From an uncultured Dorea sp. (GTDB taxonomy: Bacteria; Bacillota; Clostridia; Lachnospirales; Lachnospiraceae), in NCBI GenBank assembly GCA_910580235.1, contig CAJTVU010000005.1:62001-126000 (forward strand): DNA of 64,000 nucleotides. Reading direction: 5' to 3'. The notes under the pieces are model-generated. The model did no database searches and was not told the DNA's origin. It worked only from the letters and a program-made list of their open reading frames with translations. Numbering within the stretch: position 1 is the first letter of the stretch; each line of letters starts with the position of its first letter. Shown one piece after another: positions 41,841 to 50,867 of the stretch. The position numbers were made by a program, and so were the translations under genes.

Positions 41841-42683
41841 ATGGCAGGGACATTGTACCTGTGCGCGACCCCCATCGGGAACCTGGAAGACATGACGTAC
41901 CGGGTAGTACGCACATTGAAAGAGGCAGACCTGATCGCGGCGGAAGATACCCGCAACAGCGTGAAGCTTCTGAACTATTTTGAGATTCAGACGCCCATGA
42001 CGAGCTATCATGAGCATAATAAAATAGAGAAAGGGAAAAAGCTTGTAGAGCGGCTGCACAGAGGAGATAATGTGGCGGTTATTACGGACGCGGGGACTCC
42101 CGGCATCTCAGATCCGGGAGAAGAGCTGGTCCGCATGTGCATGGACGAAGGCATAAAAGTGACGGCCGTCCCCGGCGCGGCGGCATGTATTACAGCCCTT
42201 ACTATGTCGGGGCTTTCTACAAGGCGTTTTGCGTTCGAGGCTTTTCTGCCTGCGGACAAGAAGGAGAGGAGCGCGGTGCTCAAAGAGCTGTCCGAAGAGA
42301 CGCGCACCATCGTGCTGTATGAAGCTCCTCATCGTCTTGTGAAGACGCTGAAGCTTCTGTATGAGTCATTGGGGGAGCGCAAAGCCAGCGTGTGCCGTGA
42401 GCTTACGAAGAAACATGAGACGGTGTTCGAGAGCATGCTCTCACAGGCGATCGCTTATTATGAGGCGCATGAGCCCAGGGGCGAGTGCGTGATCGTAGTA
42501 GAGGGCAAGAGCAGGGAGCGGCAGAAAGAGGAGAGCGAAGCATCCTGGAAAGAAATGAGCATAGAAGAACATATGGCTTATTATGAAGAGCAGGGGATCG
42601 ACAGGAAAGAAGCTATGAAGCTTGTGGCGAAGGACAGAGGGACAGGAAAAAGAGAGATCTACAAAATGCTTCTTAAGGCGTAG
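41841..42683 (+). CDS. rsmI: 16S rRNA (cytidine-1402-2'-O)-methyltransferase RsmI
   Basis: The 280-residue SAM enzyme methylates C1402 in the ribosomal P site. The start TLYLCATPIGNLEDMTYR, AAEDTRNSVKLLNYF, TDAGTPGISDPGEELV and LTMSGLSTRRFAFEAFLP are hallmark segments. It has AAAGGAGG upstream, lies 4 bp after trmN6 and is the last gene of the operon that begins at pgi. A strong terminator follows. Confidence 0.96.
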   Translation: MAGTLYLCATPIGNLEDMTYRVVRTLKEADLIAAEDTRNSVKLLNYFEIQTPMTSYHEHNKIEKGKKLVERLHRGDNVAVITDAGTPGISDPGEELVRMCMDEGIKVTAVPGAAACITALTMSGLSTRRFAFEAFLPADKKERSAVLKELSEETRTIVLYEAPHRLVKTLKLLYESLGERKASVCRELTKKHETVFESMLSQAIAYYEAHEPRGECVIVVEGKSRERQKEESEASWKEMSIEEHMAYYEEQGIDRKEAMKLVAKDRGTGKREIYKMLLKA

Positions 42684-42739
42684 AATGGAAAAGCGCAGTA
42701 AGCTGGTCAACTTGTATAGAAATCCGCAGAAAGATTGTT

Positions 42740-42771
42740 CAACTTGGGCATAGCCCAAGTTGGATTTTTTT
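42740..42771 (+). terminator. Terminator of the pgi-rsmI operon
   Basis: Perfect 10-bp stem CAACTTGGGC / GCCCAAGTTG with a 3-nt loop and a run of seven Ts. Confidence 0.93.
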
Positions 42772-42814
42772 ATTATACTTTTTATCAGATGAAAATATTA
42801 GGAGGACACTTAAA

Positions 42815-43927
42815 ATGGCAAGTTTATCATTAAAGCACATTAATAAGACATACCCGAACGGATTTGAGGCGGTGAAGGATTTCAATCTTGAGATCGCGGA
42901 TAAGGAATTCATTATTTTTGTAGGCCCTTCAGGATGCGGAAAGTCTACTACGCTCCGTATGGTTGCCGGACTGGAAGAGATTTCTTCCGGCGAGCTCAAG
43001 ATCGGCGACAAGATCGTAAATGACGTTGAGCCGAAAGACAGGGATATTGCGATGGTATTCCAGAACTACGCTCTGTACCCACATATGACGGTATATGACA
43101 ATATGGCGTTCGGGCTTAAGCTGAGGAAAGTCCCGAAAGATGAGATTGACAAGATGGTGCGCGAGGCGGCAAGGATTCTTGACCTTGAGGCTCTTCTTGA
43201 CCGTAAGCCGAAGGCTCTCTCTGGTGGACAGAGACAGCGTGTAGCTATGGGACGTGCGATTGTCCGCAGCCCGAAGGTATTCCTTATGGATGAGCCGCTC
43301 TCCAACCTGGATGCGAAGCTCCGTGGACAGATGCGTGTTGAGATTTCGAGGCTTCACCAGAGGCTGGGGACGACGATCATCTATGTAACGCACGATCAGA
43401 CAGAGGCTATGACTCTTGGTACAAGGATCGTTGTTATGAATGCAGGCGTCGTACAGCAGGTAGATACACCGCAGACGCTTTACGATCATCCATGCAACCT
43501 GTTCGTAGCCGGATTCATCGGATCCCCGCAGATGAACTTCGTGGATGCAGTATGTAAGGTAAAAGGAAGCGACGTATATCTTCAGGCAGGCCCTTCTGAG
43601 ATCAAGCTCTCAGCAGAGAAGGCGAAGAAGATGATTGACGGCGGATATGACGGAAAGACAGTTGTCTTAGGCATCCGTCCGGAAGATGTGCATGATGAGG
43701 AAAGCTTCCTTGCAAAATCTCCTGACACGGTTATTGAGGCCAAGATCCGTGTATACGAGATGCTCGGCGCAGAAGTATTCTTATACTTTGACTACGAAGA
43801 TTCCAGCATGACGGCAAGAGTTGAGCCTACGACGAAGGCAAGAACAGGCGATACGGTGAAGTTCGCTCTTGACGCAAACAAGATCCACATCTTTGACAAA
43901 GAGACAGAGATGACGATTACGAACTAG
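42815..43927 (+). CDS. ugpC: Sugar ABC transporter ATPase (UgpC/MsmX type)
   Basis: The 370-residue CUT1-class ATPase has Walker A GPSGCGKSTTLR, signature LSGGQRQRVAMGRA, Walker B VFLMDEPLSNLDAKLR and the C-terminal TOBE regulatory domain (about 240-370). MsmX-type ATPases are shared by several oligosaccharide permeases. This fits its position as a single gene without permease partners, between its own terminators. AGGAGG precedes the ATG. Confidence 0.93.
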   Translation: MASLSLKHINKTYPNGFEAVKDFNLEIADKEFIIFVGPSGCGKSTTLRMVAGLEEISSGELKIGDKIVNDVEPKDRDIAMVFQNYALYPHMTVYDNMAFGLKLRKVPKDEIDKMVREAARILDLEALLDRKPKALSGGQRQRVAMGRAIVRSPKVFLMDEPLSNLDAKLRGQMRVEISRLHQRLGTTIIYVTHDQTEAMTLGTRIVVMNAGVVQQVDTPQTLYDHPCNLFVAGFIGSPQMNFVDAVCKVKGSDVYLQAGPSEIKLSAEKAKKMIDGGYDGKTVVLGIRPEDVHDEESFLAKSPDTVIEAKIRVYEMLGAEVFLYFDYEDSSMTARVEPTTKARTGDTVKFALDANKIHIFDKETEMTITN

Positions 43928-43949
43928 CCTTTGATGGAATGAGATAAAA

Positions 43950-43987
43950 AAGAGGAGAAGATCCCGCGTGGGGCTTCTCCTCTTTTC
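43950..43987 (+). terminator. Terminator after ugpC
   Basis: Perfect 11-bp stem AAGAGGAGAAG / CTTCTCCTCTT, extended by an inner CCC/GGG pairing, and followed by TTCTTAT. Confidence 0.9.
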
Positions 43988-44123
43988 TTATATAAGATTA
44001 AGGGGGCTGAAGAAGCTTTCGTAAACTGTCCCTTGAGCCGTAAAATGGGGATTCTACCTTGACAGTCCCTCCTTTTTTATGATACCATCATCAGTATAAA
44101 AAATGTGGCAAAAGTGTGCAATG

Positions 44124-44288
44124 AAGTGGGCTTGCCCACTTTGTTATTTTATTCCCGCGAGCAATGAGCCAAGCAGCCGCGCTTGCGCGGATATTTGGCG
44201 AATGCCGCGAGGGCCAGATACCCCGCCCTTTGGGGCGGAAAGAACAAGCCAGGCCATGCCCCGCAGCTTGCAGCGGGGTATTTGGCTT
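44124..44288 (+). ncRNA. Structured leader with serial CUUG-type hairpins before metG
   Basis: Four stable hairpins lie in the leader. They are AAGTGGG-CTTG-CCCACTT (44124-44141), CCGCGC-TT-GCGCGG (44177-44190), CCGCCC-TTTG-GGGCGG (44223-44238) and CCCCGC...GCGGGG (about 44259-44278). The second and fourth are each enclosed by GCCA/TGGC outer arms and followed by TATTTGGC. No T-box specificity or GGGTGG antiterminator motif was found. It is either a repeated cassette or a cis-regulatory RNA for metG. Confidence 0.5.
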
Positions 44289-44312
44289 CAGGATTACAGG
44301 AGAGGATTAGAG

Positions 44313-46247
44313 ATGGAGAAGCAGAAGTATTATATTACGACGGCTATCGCGTACACATCGGGAAAGCCGCATATCGGGAATACTTACGAGATCGTCCTGG
44401 CGGACGCGATCGCAAGGTATAAGAGGAGCCGGGGCTATGACGTATTTTTTCAGACGGGGACGGACGAGCATGGACAGAAGATAGAGCTGAAGGCGCAGGA
44501 GGCGAACGTTACGCCGAAAGCGTTCGTAGACGGGGTGGCCGGGGAGATCCGGGCTATCTGGGATCTTATGAACACTTCTTATGATAAGTTCATCCGCACG
44601 ACGGACGATTATCATGAGAGGCAGGTACAGAAGATCTTTAAGAAGCTGTATGAGCAGGGCGACATTTACAAGAGCTCTTACGAGGGGCTTTACTGTACGC
44701 CGTGCGAATCCTTCTGGACAGAGTCTCAGCTTTTAGACGGGAAATGCCCGGACTGTGGGCGCGAGGTGAAGCCTGCCAAGGAGGAGGCGTATTTCTTCAA
44801 GATGAGCAAATATGCCGATCGCCTTATCGAACATATCAACACACATCCAGAATTTATCCAGCCAGTCTCACGTAAAAACGAGATGATGAATAACTTCCTT
44901 CTTCCGGGGCTTCAGGATCTGTGCGTGTCCAGGACTTCTTTCAAGTGGGGCATCCCGGTGGATTTTGATGATAAGCATGTAGTGTATGTATGGCTGGACG
45001 CGCTTACGAACTACATTACGGGGATCGGTTATGACTGTGGCGGCGAGAGTACGGAGCAGTTCAAAAAGGAGTGGCCGGCAGATCTACATCTGATCGGGAA
45101 GGATATTATCCGCTTCCACACGATCTATTGGCCTATTTTCCTTATGGCTCTCGATCTGCCCCTCCCGAAACAGGTCTTCGGCCATCCGTGGCTTCTGCAG
45201 GGCGACGGCAAAATGAGCAAGTCAAAAGGAAATGTATTGTATGCGGATGAGCTGGTGGAATTTTTCGGTGTGGATGCAGTGCGTTATTTCGTGCTTCATG
45301 AGATGCCTTTCGACAACGACGGCGTGATCACATGGGAGCTGATGGTAGAGCGCATGAATTCCGACCTTGCAAATACGCTTGGGAATCTGGTGAATCGGAC
45401 GATCTCTATGATTAATAAATATTTCGGCGGGACCGTGACGGACAAAGGAGCGGCGGACGCGGTGGACGCGGATCTGAAAGCTGTGGTGGAAGGCACGCCT
45501 GGCGCCGTAGATGCAAAGATGAACGATCTTCGTGTGGCGGACGCTATGACAGAGATCTTCAGCCTGTTCAAACGGTGCAACAAATATATTGACGAGACGA
45601 TGCCGTGGGCGCTTGCAAAGGAGGAGGGCAAGAAAGACCGCCTTGAGACGGTCCTCTATAACCTCCAGGAGAGCATCCGGGCGGGAGCGGGGCTTCTTGC
45701 GCCGTTCATGCCGGACACCGCGGAAAAGATCTTAAGCCAGATCGGGGACGGCAAAGTAGCGGAGAAGCCGGAGATCCTGTTCCAGAGGCTGGACATTGAG
45801 GAAGTGATGAGAAAAGTCGAAGAGCTCCATCCGCTGGTGGAGGAGACGGCTGAGGGAAGTGCGCCTGCCGGGGGCGTTCCAGGAGCCGGGGAAGCGCAGA
45901 CTATCGACATTGAGCCGAAGGCGGAGATTACATTTGAAGATTTTGGGGCTATGCAGTTCCAGGTGGGGGAGGTCATCTCCTGCGAGGCGGTCCCGAAGTC
46001 GAAGAAGCTCCTGTGCTCGCAGGTGAGAGTGGGAAGCCAGGTAAGGCAGATCGTATCTGGGATCCGGAAGAATTACAGCCCGGAAGAGATGGTGGGTAAG
46101 AAGGTCATGGTGCTTGTGAACTTAAAGCCTGCCCGTCTGGCGGGAGTGCTGTCGGAAGGGATGATCCTGTGTGCCAAAGACGCAGAAGGGAATCTGGCGA
46201 TCGTGTCTCCAGAGAAAGAGATGCCGGCAGGGGCAGAGATTTCTTAA
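44313..46247 (+). CDS. metG: Methionyl-tRNA synthetase
   Basis: The 644-residue class I synthetase has the HIGH-type motif in GKPHIGNTY, a zinc knuckle (CTPCESFW...CPDCG), and KMSKSKGN at 300-307. The anticodon-binding domain and a C-terminal tRNA-binding OB fold (about 535-644, FEDFGAMQFQVGEV) follow. ATG 44313 follows AGGAGAGG. The frame stays open back to 44103, but that part is the structured leader and is not protein-like. Confidence 0.96.
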   Translation: MEKQKYYITTAIAYTSGKPHIGNTYEIVLADAIARYKRSRGYDVFFQTGTDEHGQKIELKAQEANVTPKAFVDGVAGEIRAIWDLMNTSYDKFIRTTDDYHERQVQKIFKKLYEQGDIYKSSYEGLYCTPCESFWTESQLLDGKCPDCGREVKPAKEEAYFFKMSKYADRLIEHINTHPEFIQPVSRKNEMMNNFLLPGLQDLCVSRTSFKWGIPVDFDDKHVVYVWLDALTNYITGIGYDCGGESTEQFKKEWPADLHLIGKDIIRFHTIYWPIFLMALDLPLPKQVFGHPWLLQGDGKMSKSKGNVLYADELVEFFGVDAVRYFVLHEMPFDNDGVITWELMVERMNSDLANTLGNLVNRTISMINKYFGGTVTDKGAADAVDADLKAVVEGTPGAVDAKMNDLRVADAMTEIFSLFKRCNKYIDETMPWALAKEEGKKDRLETVLYNLQESIRAGAGLLAPFMPDTAEKILSQIGDGKVAEKPEILFQRLDIEEVMRKVEELHPLVEETAEGSAPAGGVPGAGEAQTIDIEPKAEITFEDFGAMQFQVGEVISCEAVPKSKKLLCSQVRVGSQVRQIVSGIRKNYSPEEMVGKKVMVLVNLKPARLAGVLSEGMILCAKDAEGNLAIVSPEKEMPAGAEIS

Positions 46248-46274
46248 AGGGTTTTGCATGTTCTTGACGCGCAC

Positions 46275-46303
46275 TTTCCAAGAACTGCTATTTGTGGTAT
46301 AAT
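46275..46303 (+). promoter_or_regulatory. Promoter of ddh
   Basis: TTTCCA (46275-46280) and TATAAT (46298-46303) have a 17-bp spacer, and a GTGG precedes the -10 box. A TTGACG further upstream is too far away. Confidence 0.6.
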
Positions 46304-46345
46304 CGTTCGGTAAAGTTAGAAATCAGAAACGGAGGGATTTGCAAG

Positions 46346-47332
46346 ATGGATAAGATCAGAATCGGCATTGTAGGTTACGGAAATATCGGACGCGGCGTAG
46401 AGCGCGCCATCGCCCGCAACGAGGATATGGAATTAAAAGGGGTATTCACCCGGCGGGATCCGGATTCTGTCCACATTGAGACGGAGGGCGTGGCTGTAAG
46501 GAAGATAGAAGATATGGCATCTGTGAAGGGCGAGATTGACGTGATGGTGCTTTGCGGCGGCTCTGCTACGGATCTTCCGGTTATGGGGCCGGAGATCGCG
46601 GCAGATTTCAACACGATCGACAGTTTTGACACCCATGCGAGGATCCCTGCGTATTTTGAAAGTGTAGATACGGCTGCCAGAAAGGGCGGGAACGTAAGCA
46701 TTATTTCCGTCGGCTGGGATCCGGGAATGTTCTCTTTAAACCGGCTGTATGCGGAGGCTATCCTGCCTCAGGGAAGCACATATACGTTCTGGGGCAAAGG
46801 GGTAAGCCAGGGACATTCGGATGCGATCCGCCGCGTAGAGGGAGTAAAGAACGGCATCCAGTATACGGTTCCGATTGAAGCGGCAGTCGACCGTGTGAGG
46901 AGCGGCGACGCGCCTGCGCTTACTACAAGGGAGAAGCATCTGCGGGAGTGCTATGTCGTACCAGAGGAAGGCGCGGATCTTGCGAAGATTGAGAAGGCCA
47001 TTAAGGAAATGCCCAATTATTTTGATGAGTACGACACGACCGTGACATTCATCACAGAGGAGGAGCTAAAGAGGCAGCATAGCAAGATGCCTCACGGCGG
47101 GTTCGTCATCCGAAGCGGAGAGACAGGCCAGGAAGGGAATAAGCATATTATTGAGTATTCATTGAAGCTGGATTCGAATCCGGAATTTACGGCCAGCGTG
47201 CTTATATGTTACGCGCGTGCGGCCTTTCGGCTGGCTAAGAAGGGCGAGAGCGGCGCAAGGAGCGTGTATGACATTGCGCCGGGATTATTGTCTATGAAGA
47301 GCGGGGAGGAGCTTCGGGCTCAGATGCTGTAG
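46346..47332 (+). CDS. ddh: meso-Diaminopimelate D-dehydrogenase
   Basis: The 328-residue NADPH-dependent enzyme makes meso-diaminopimelate from tetrahydrodipicolinate in one step, for lysine and peptidoglycan. IGIVGYGNIGRGVERAI is the Rossmann loop; VLCGGSATDLP, SVGWDPGMFSLNRLYAEA and GVSQGHSDAIRRVEGV are family hallmarks. ATG 46346 follows CGGAGGG; a GTG-type upstream extension is unsupported. tatD follows after 2 bp. Confidence 0.95.
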   Translation: MDKIRIGIVGYGNIGRGVERAIARNEDMELKGVFTRRDPDSVHIETEGVAVRKIEDMASVKGEIDVMVLCGGSATDLPVMGPEIAADFNTIDSFDTHARIPAYFESVDTAARKGGNVSIISVGWDPGMFSLNRLYAEAILPQGSTYTFWGKGVSQGHSDAIRRVEGVKNGIQYTVPIEAAVDRVRSGDAPALTTREKHLRECYVVPEEGADLAKIEKAIKEMPNYFDEYDTTVTFITEEELKRQHSKMPHGGFVIRSGETGQEGNKHIIEYSLKLDSNPEFTASVLICYARAAFRLAKKGESGARSVYDIAPGLLSMKSGEELRAQML

Positions 47333-47334
47333 AT

Positions 47335-48099
47335 ATGATTTTTGATACACATGCACATTATGATGATGAACAATTTAATGAAGACCGCGATAAGCTTCTG
47401 AGCTCTATGCCCGCATGGGGGGTGTCTGCAATCGTAAATGTGAGCGCGTCTCTTGATTCCTGCTGGAAGGTGGTCGAGATGGCGCACAGATACCCGTTCA
47501 TGTATGCCGCGGTAGGCGTCCACCCGGATGAGGTGGGCGCTTTGAATGAGAAGAGTTTTGGCCTCATGCGGGAGCTGTTCGAAGATGACAAGGTTGTAGC
47601 CATGGGGGAGATCGGCCTTGACTATCATTGGGACACAGAGCCGCGGGAAGTGCAGAAGAAATGGTTCATCCGGCAGCTGGAGCTTGCAGGGGAGCTCCGG
47701 CTGCCGGTGAATATCCACAGCCGCGACGCGTCGGAAGATACATTCCAGATCGTGAAAGAGCATGGAAAAAGATTGAAAGGGATTATACATTGCTTTTCCG
47801 GTTCGAAAGAGCTGGCCTTGGAGTATGTGAAGCTAGGATTCCACATCGGGGTCGGCGGCGTGGTGACTTTTAAAAACGGTAGGAAGCTAAAGCAGGTAGT
47901 AGAGGAAGTCCCTCTTGAGAGCATCGTTCTTGAGACGGACTGTCCGTACCTGGCGCCAGAACCATATCGGGGCCGGCGGAATTATTCCGCCTATCTTAAA
48001 TATGTGGCGGAGGAGATCGCGGCGCTAAAAGGGCTTACGGCAGAAGAAGTCATAAAGAAGACAGAAGAAACGGCAAGATCTATATACCTAATACCATGA
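47335..48099 (+). CDS. tatD: TatD-family metal-dependent deoxyribonuclease
   Basis: The 254-residue TIM-barrel hydrolase has FDTHAHYDDEQF, VGVHPDEV, GEIGLDYHW, the metal histidines in NIHSRDAS and IIHCFSGS, and ETDCPYLAPEP. TatD enzymes have 3'-5' DNase activity and are linked to repair; in Firmicutes the gene precedes rnmV/ksgA. Here it is 2 bp after ddh and about 430 bp before ksgA, with an inverted-repeat element between them. Confidence 0.95.
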   Translation: MIFDTHAHYDDEQFNEDRDKLLSSMPAWGVSAIVNVSASLDSCWKVVEMAHRYPFMYAAVGVHPDEVGALNEKSFGLMRELFEDDKVVAMGEIGLDYHWDTEPREVQKKWFIRQLELAGELRLPVNIHSRDASEDTFQIVKEHGKRLKGIIHCFSGSKELALEYVKLGFHIGVGGVVTFKNGRKLKQVVEEVPLESIVLETDCPYLAPEPYRGRRNYSAYLKYVAEEIAALKGLTAEEVIKKTEETARSIYLIP

Positions 48100-48108
48100 T
48101 GCCGGGGT

Positions 48109-48395
48109 AAAACATAGTCTTTTAAAATAGTGCCTGGCAAATCACACAAATTGTATTTTTCTTTGTTCCGGGCTACGAGCCTAAGAGCCTCTAAATGTTC
48201 TGGTAAAAGACTATGTGTACGGACGTAACCGCCCTCTATGCGCCGTCCATGGCGCAGGTCGGGCTTCCGGCGCCGTCCATGCCGCCGGATTACTGGGAAT
48301 AGGCAGAACATTAAGACGCTCTAAGGTTCTCCACAGTCACAAATCAAAATACAATTTGTGTGATTTACAAATGCAAGTATTGAAAACTATGTTTT
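48109..48395. repeat. Large nested inverted-repeat element between tatD and ksgA
   Basis: Outer arms AAAACATAGT (48109-48118) and ACTATGTTTT (48386-48395) pair. A perfect 21-bp pair lies at 48139-48159 and 48346-48366, and an 18-bp pair with two mismatches at 48185-48202 and 48303-48320. The left end (48112-48123) is also perfectly complementary to 48205-48216, giving a competing fold. The G+C-rich centre repeats GCGCCGTCCATG. No ORF was found. It is a MITE-like or RNA element. Confidence 0.75.
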
Positions 48396-48527
48396 GCTCC
48401 AACATCATATTATTTTTTTGTTTCTTATTTCCGCTTCTTATTGTATAATAAAAAAATAATATCCATCCGGGCATCGGTGGTTCCGGCTCGGGCGGCATAC
48501 GTCTGAATATTATTGGGGAGTGGATAT

Positions 48528-49403
48528 ATGAGGAAGGCGGCTCTGGGGAATCCGCAGAATACGATTGAAATCTTACGGAAATATCAGTTTACATTTCAGA
48601 AAAAGTTCGGACAGAATTTCCTGATCGATACCCATGTCCTGGACAAGATCATACGCTCGGCGAAGATTACGAAAGACGATCTGGTGCTGGAGATCGGCCC
48701 CGGCATCGGGACGATGACGCAGTATCTGGCGGAGGCGGCGCGCAGAGTAATCGCGGTTGAGATTGACAAGAATCTTATCCCGATACTTTCCGACACGCTG
48801 CGAGAATATGACAATGTGAAGGTCATCAATGAAGATATCCTGAAAGTGGATGTAAGGAAGCTTGCAGAGGAGGAGAACGAAGGGAAGCCTGTGAAAGTAG
48901 TGGCTAACCTTCCGTATTATATTACGACGCCTATTATTATGGGGCTTTTCGAGTCCCATGTCCCGGTGGACAGCATCACTGTCATGGTACAGAAAGAGGT
49001 GGCGCAGAGGATGCAGACTGGTCCGGGGAATAAGGATTATGGCGCGCTCTCTTTAGCGGTGCAGTATTATGCAGAGCCTTACATTGTAGCGAATGTCCCG
49101 CCAAACTGTTTCATGCCGAGACCGAAGGTGGGATCGGCGGTCATACGGCTCACCAGACATGACAGCCCTCCTGTGCAAGTGAAAGATGAGAGGCTGTTGT
49201 TCGATATTATCAGGGCATCGTTTAACCAGCGCAGGAAAACGCTGGCCAACGGGCTGCGTAATTCAGGAAGCCTGGATATTCCAAGAGAAATTATTGTGGA
49301 GGCGATCGAACAGTTGGGCAAAGGAGCGGAAGTAAGGGGCGAGTCCCTGACGCTTGAGGAGTTTGCCCGGCTGAGTAATTATATAGAAGAAAAAATACAG
49401 TAA
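48528..49403 (+). CDS. rsmA: 16S rRNA dimethyladenosine transferase KsgA/RsmA
   Basis: The 291-residue enzyme dimethylates A1518 and A1519 of 16S rRNA. Motifs are FTFQKKFGQNFLID, LEIGPGIGTMTQYLAE and VVANLPYYITTPIIM, plus C-terminal FNQRRKTLANGL. ATG 48528 follows GGGGAG; an upstream TTG is part of that site. The Firmicutes order tatD-ksgA is kept, but rnmV is not present between them. Confidence 0.96.
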   Translation: MRKAALGNPQNTIEILRKYQFTFQKKFGQNFLIDTHVLDKIIRSAKITKDDLVLEIGPGIGTMTQYLAEAARRVIAVEIDKNLIPILSDTLREYDNVKVINEDILKVDVRKLAEEENEGKPVKVVANLPYYITTPIIMGLFESHVPVDSITVMVQKEVAQRMQTGPGNKDYGALSLAVQYYAEPYIVANVPPNCFMPRPKVGSAVIRLTRHDSPPVQVKDERLLFDIIRASFNQRRKTLANGLRNSGSLDIPREIIVEAIEQLGKGAEVRGESLTLEEFARLSNYIEEKIQ

Positions 49404-49438
49404 GCGATGCTGCGGCGTCAGCGGAAAAGGAGGTAACT

Positions 49439-50809
49439 ATGCCAAATAATGTGGGACATGTGCTATTCGAGGTGACACCGGCGGTGCAGCATCTTGCAGA
49501 TCTGTGTGAGAAGAACAATGCGATCGACAAAGAGCTGTACACGAAGTATGAGGTGAAGAGAGGCCTTCGGGATCTGAATGGAAAAGGCGTGCTCGCAGGC
49601 CTTACCAATATATCAGATGTGTGCGCGAAAAAGGTAGTAAACGGAGAGGAAGTCCCGTGTGAGGGGAACCTTTATTATCGTGGATATAATATTAAAGACC
49701 TTGTAGGAGGATTTTTGAAGGATAAGCATTTTGGATTTGAAGAAGTCGCTTATCTGCTGCTTTTTGGGGAATTGCCTTCCGAGAGGGAGCTGGAAGAGTT
49801 CCACGAGGTGATCGTGAGGCGCAGGACCCTGCCTCCTACATTCGTAAGGGACGTTATTATGAAAGCGCCCAGCGCAGACATGATGAATAATCTGTCTCGT
49901 TCTATTTTAAGCCTTTATACATATGATGATAAAGCGGACGATACTTCTATTCCAAATGTGCTTCGGCAGTGCCTGAACCTTATCAGCCAGTTCCCGATGC
50001 TCATGGTGTACAGCTATCATGCTTATAATTACCGGCAGGGGGAAGACTTGTTCATTTATGCGCCGTCGCCGGATTTGTCCGTGGCGGAGAATATTCTGAT
50101 GATGCTCAGAGAGAACCGGAAGTATACCAAATTAGAAGCGAGGATTCTGGACATGGCGCTGGTGCTCCACATGGATCACGGCGGCGGGAATAATTCTACG
50201 TTTACTACACATGTGGTCACTTCCTCGGGAACAGATACATATTCTACTATGGCGGCGGCCATGGCCTCTCTGAAAGGGCCGAAGCATGGCGGCGCGAATA
50301 TTAAAGTAACGCAGATGTTCGAGGATATGAAAAAAATGGTTTCAGACTGGGAAGACGAGGACGAGATAAGAGAGTATTTAACTGCTCTTCTCGAGAAGCG
50401 GGCATTTGATAAGAAAGGCCTTATCTATGGTATGGGGCATGCGATCTACTCCATCTCGGATCCGAGAGCAGATATATTTAAAAAGTTCGTAAAGCAGCTT
50501 GCGCGGGAAAAGGGCTGTGAGAAAGAATATGCGCTGTATGAAGCGGTAGAAAGAATGGCGCCGGAGATTATCGGCGAGAAGAGGAAGATATACAAAGGCG
50601 TCAACGCTAATGTGGACTTCTACAGCGGCCTTGTGTACAGTATGCTGGATCTTCCGCCTGCTCTCTACACACCGATATTTGCCACGGCGCGCATTGTGGG
50701 CTGGAGCGCCCATCGCTTGGAAGAGCTTAAGAATGTAGACAAGATCATCCGCCCGGCATATAAGCCGCTGGCGCCGTATAAGGAGTATGTCCCGCTGGCA
50801 GGACGTTAA
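49439..50809 (+). CDS. gltA: Citrate synthase
   Basis: This 456-residue type II-like citrate synthase condenses acetyl-CoA and oxaloacetate. Catalytic regions are LHMDHGGGNNSTF, LKGPKHGGANIKV, YGMGHAIYSISDPRA and the aspartate in NVDFYSGLVY. No aconitase or isocitrate dehydrogenase gene is in the window. In clostridia it feeds glutamate synthesis. AAAAGGAGG precedes the ATG. Confidence 0.94.
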   Translation: MPNNVGHVLFEVTPAVQHLADLCEKNNAIDKELYTKYEVKRGLRDLNGKGVLAGLTNISDVCAKKVVNGEEVPCEGNLYYRGYNIKDLVGGFLKDKHFGFEEVAYLLLFGELPSERELEEFHEVIVRRRTLPPTFVRDVIMKAPSADMMNNLSRSILSLYTYDDKADDTSIPNVLRQCLNLISQFPMLMVYSYHAYNYRQGEDLFIYAPSPDLSVAENILMMLRENRKYTKLEARILDMALVLHMDHGGGNNSTFTTHVVTSSGTDTYSTMAAAMASLKGPKHGGANIKVTQMFEDMKKMVSDWEDEDEIREYLTALLEKRAFDKKGLIYGMGHAIYSISDPRADIFKKFVKQLAREKGCEKEYALYEAVERMAPEIIGEKRKIYKGVNANVDFYSGLVYSMLDLPPALYTPIFATARIVGWSAHRLEELKNVDKIIRPAYKPLAPYKEYVPLAGR

Positions 50810-50867
50810 GAAGCCAGATATTGATCCAAATATATATGTAATGTGCAAGGAAATGGAAGGGCGAGCT

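Noticed and set aside
44103..44312. N-terminal 70-residue extension of methionyl-tRNA synthetase
   Set aside because: The frame is open, but the sequence is a series of hairpins and the translated part is not synthetase-like. A proper ribosome site and conserved start lie at 44313.
44000..44312. T-box or SAM riboswitch before metG
   Set aside because: No GGGTGG T-box motif, no specificity loop and no SAM-I core could be found; only short G+C-rich hairpins are present.
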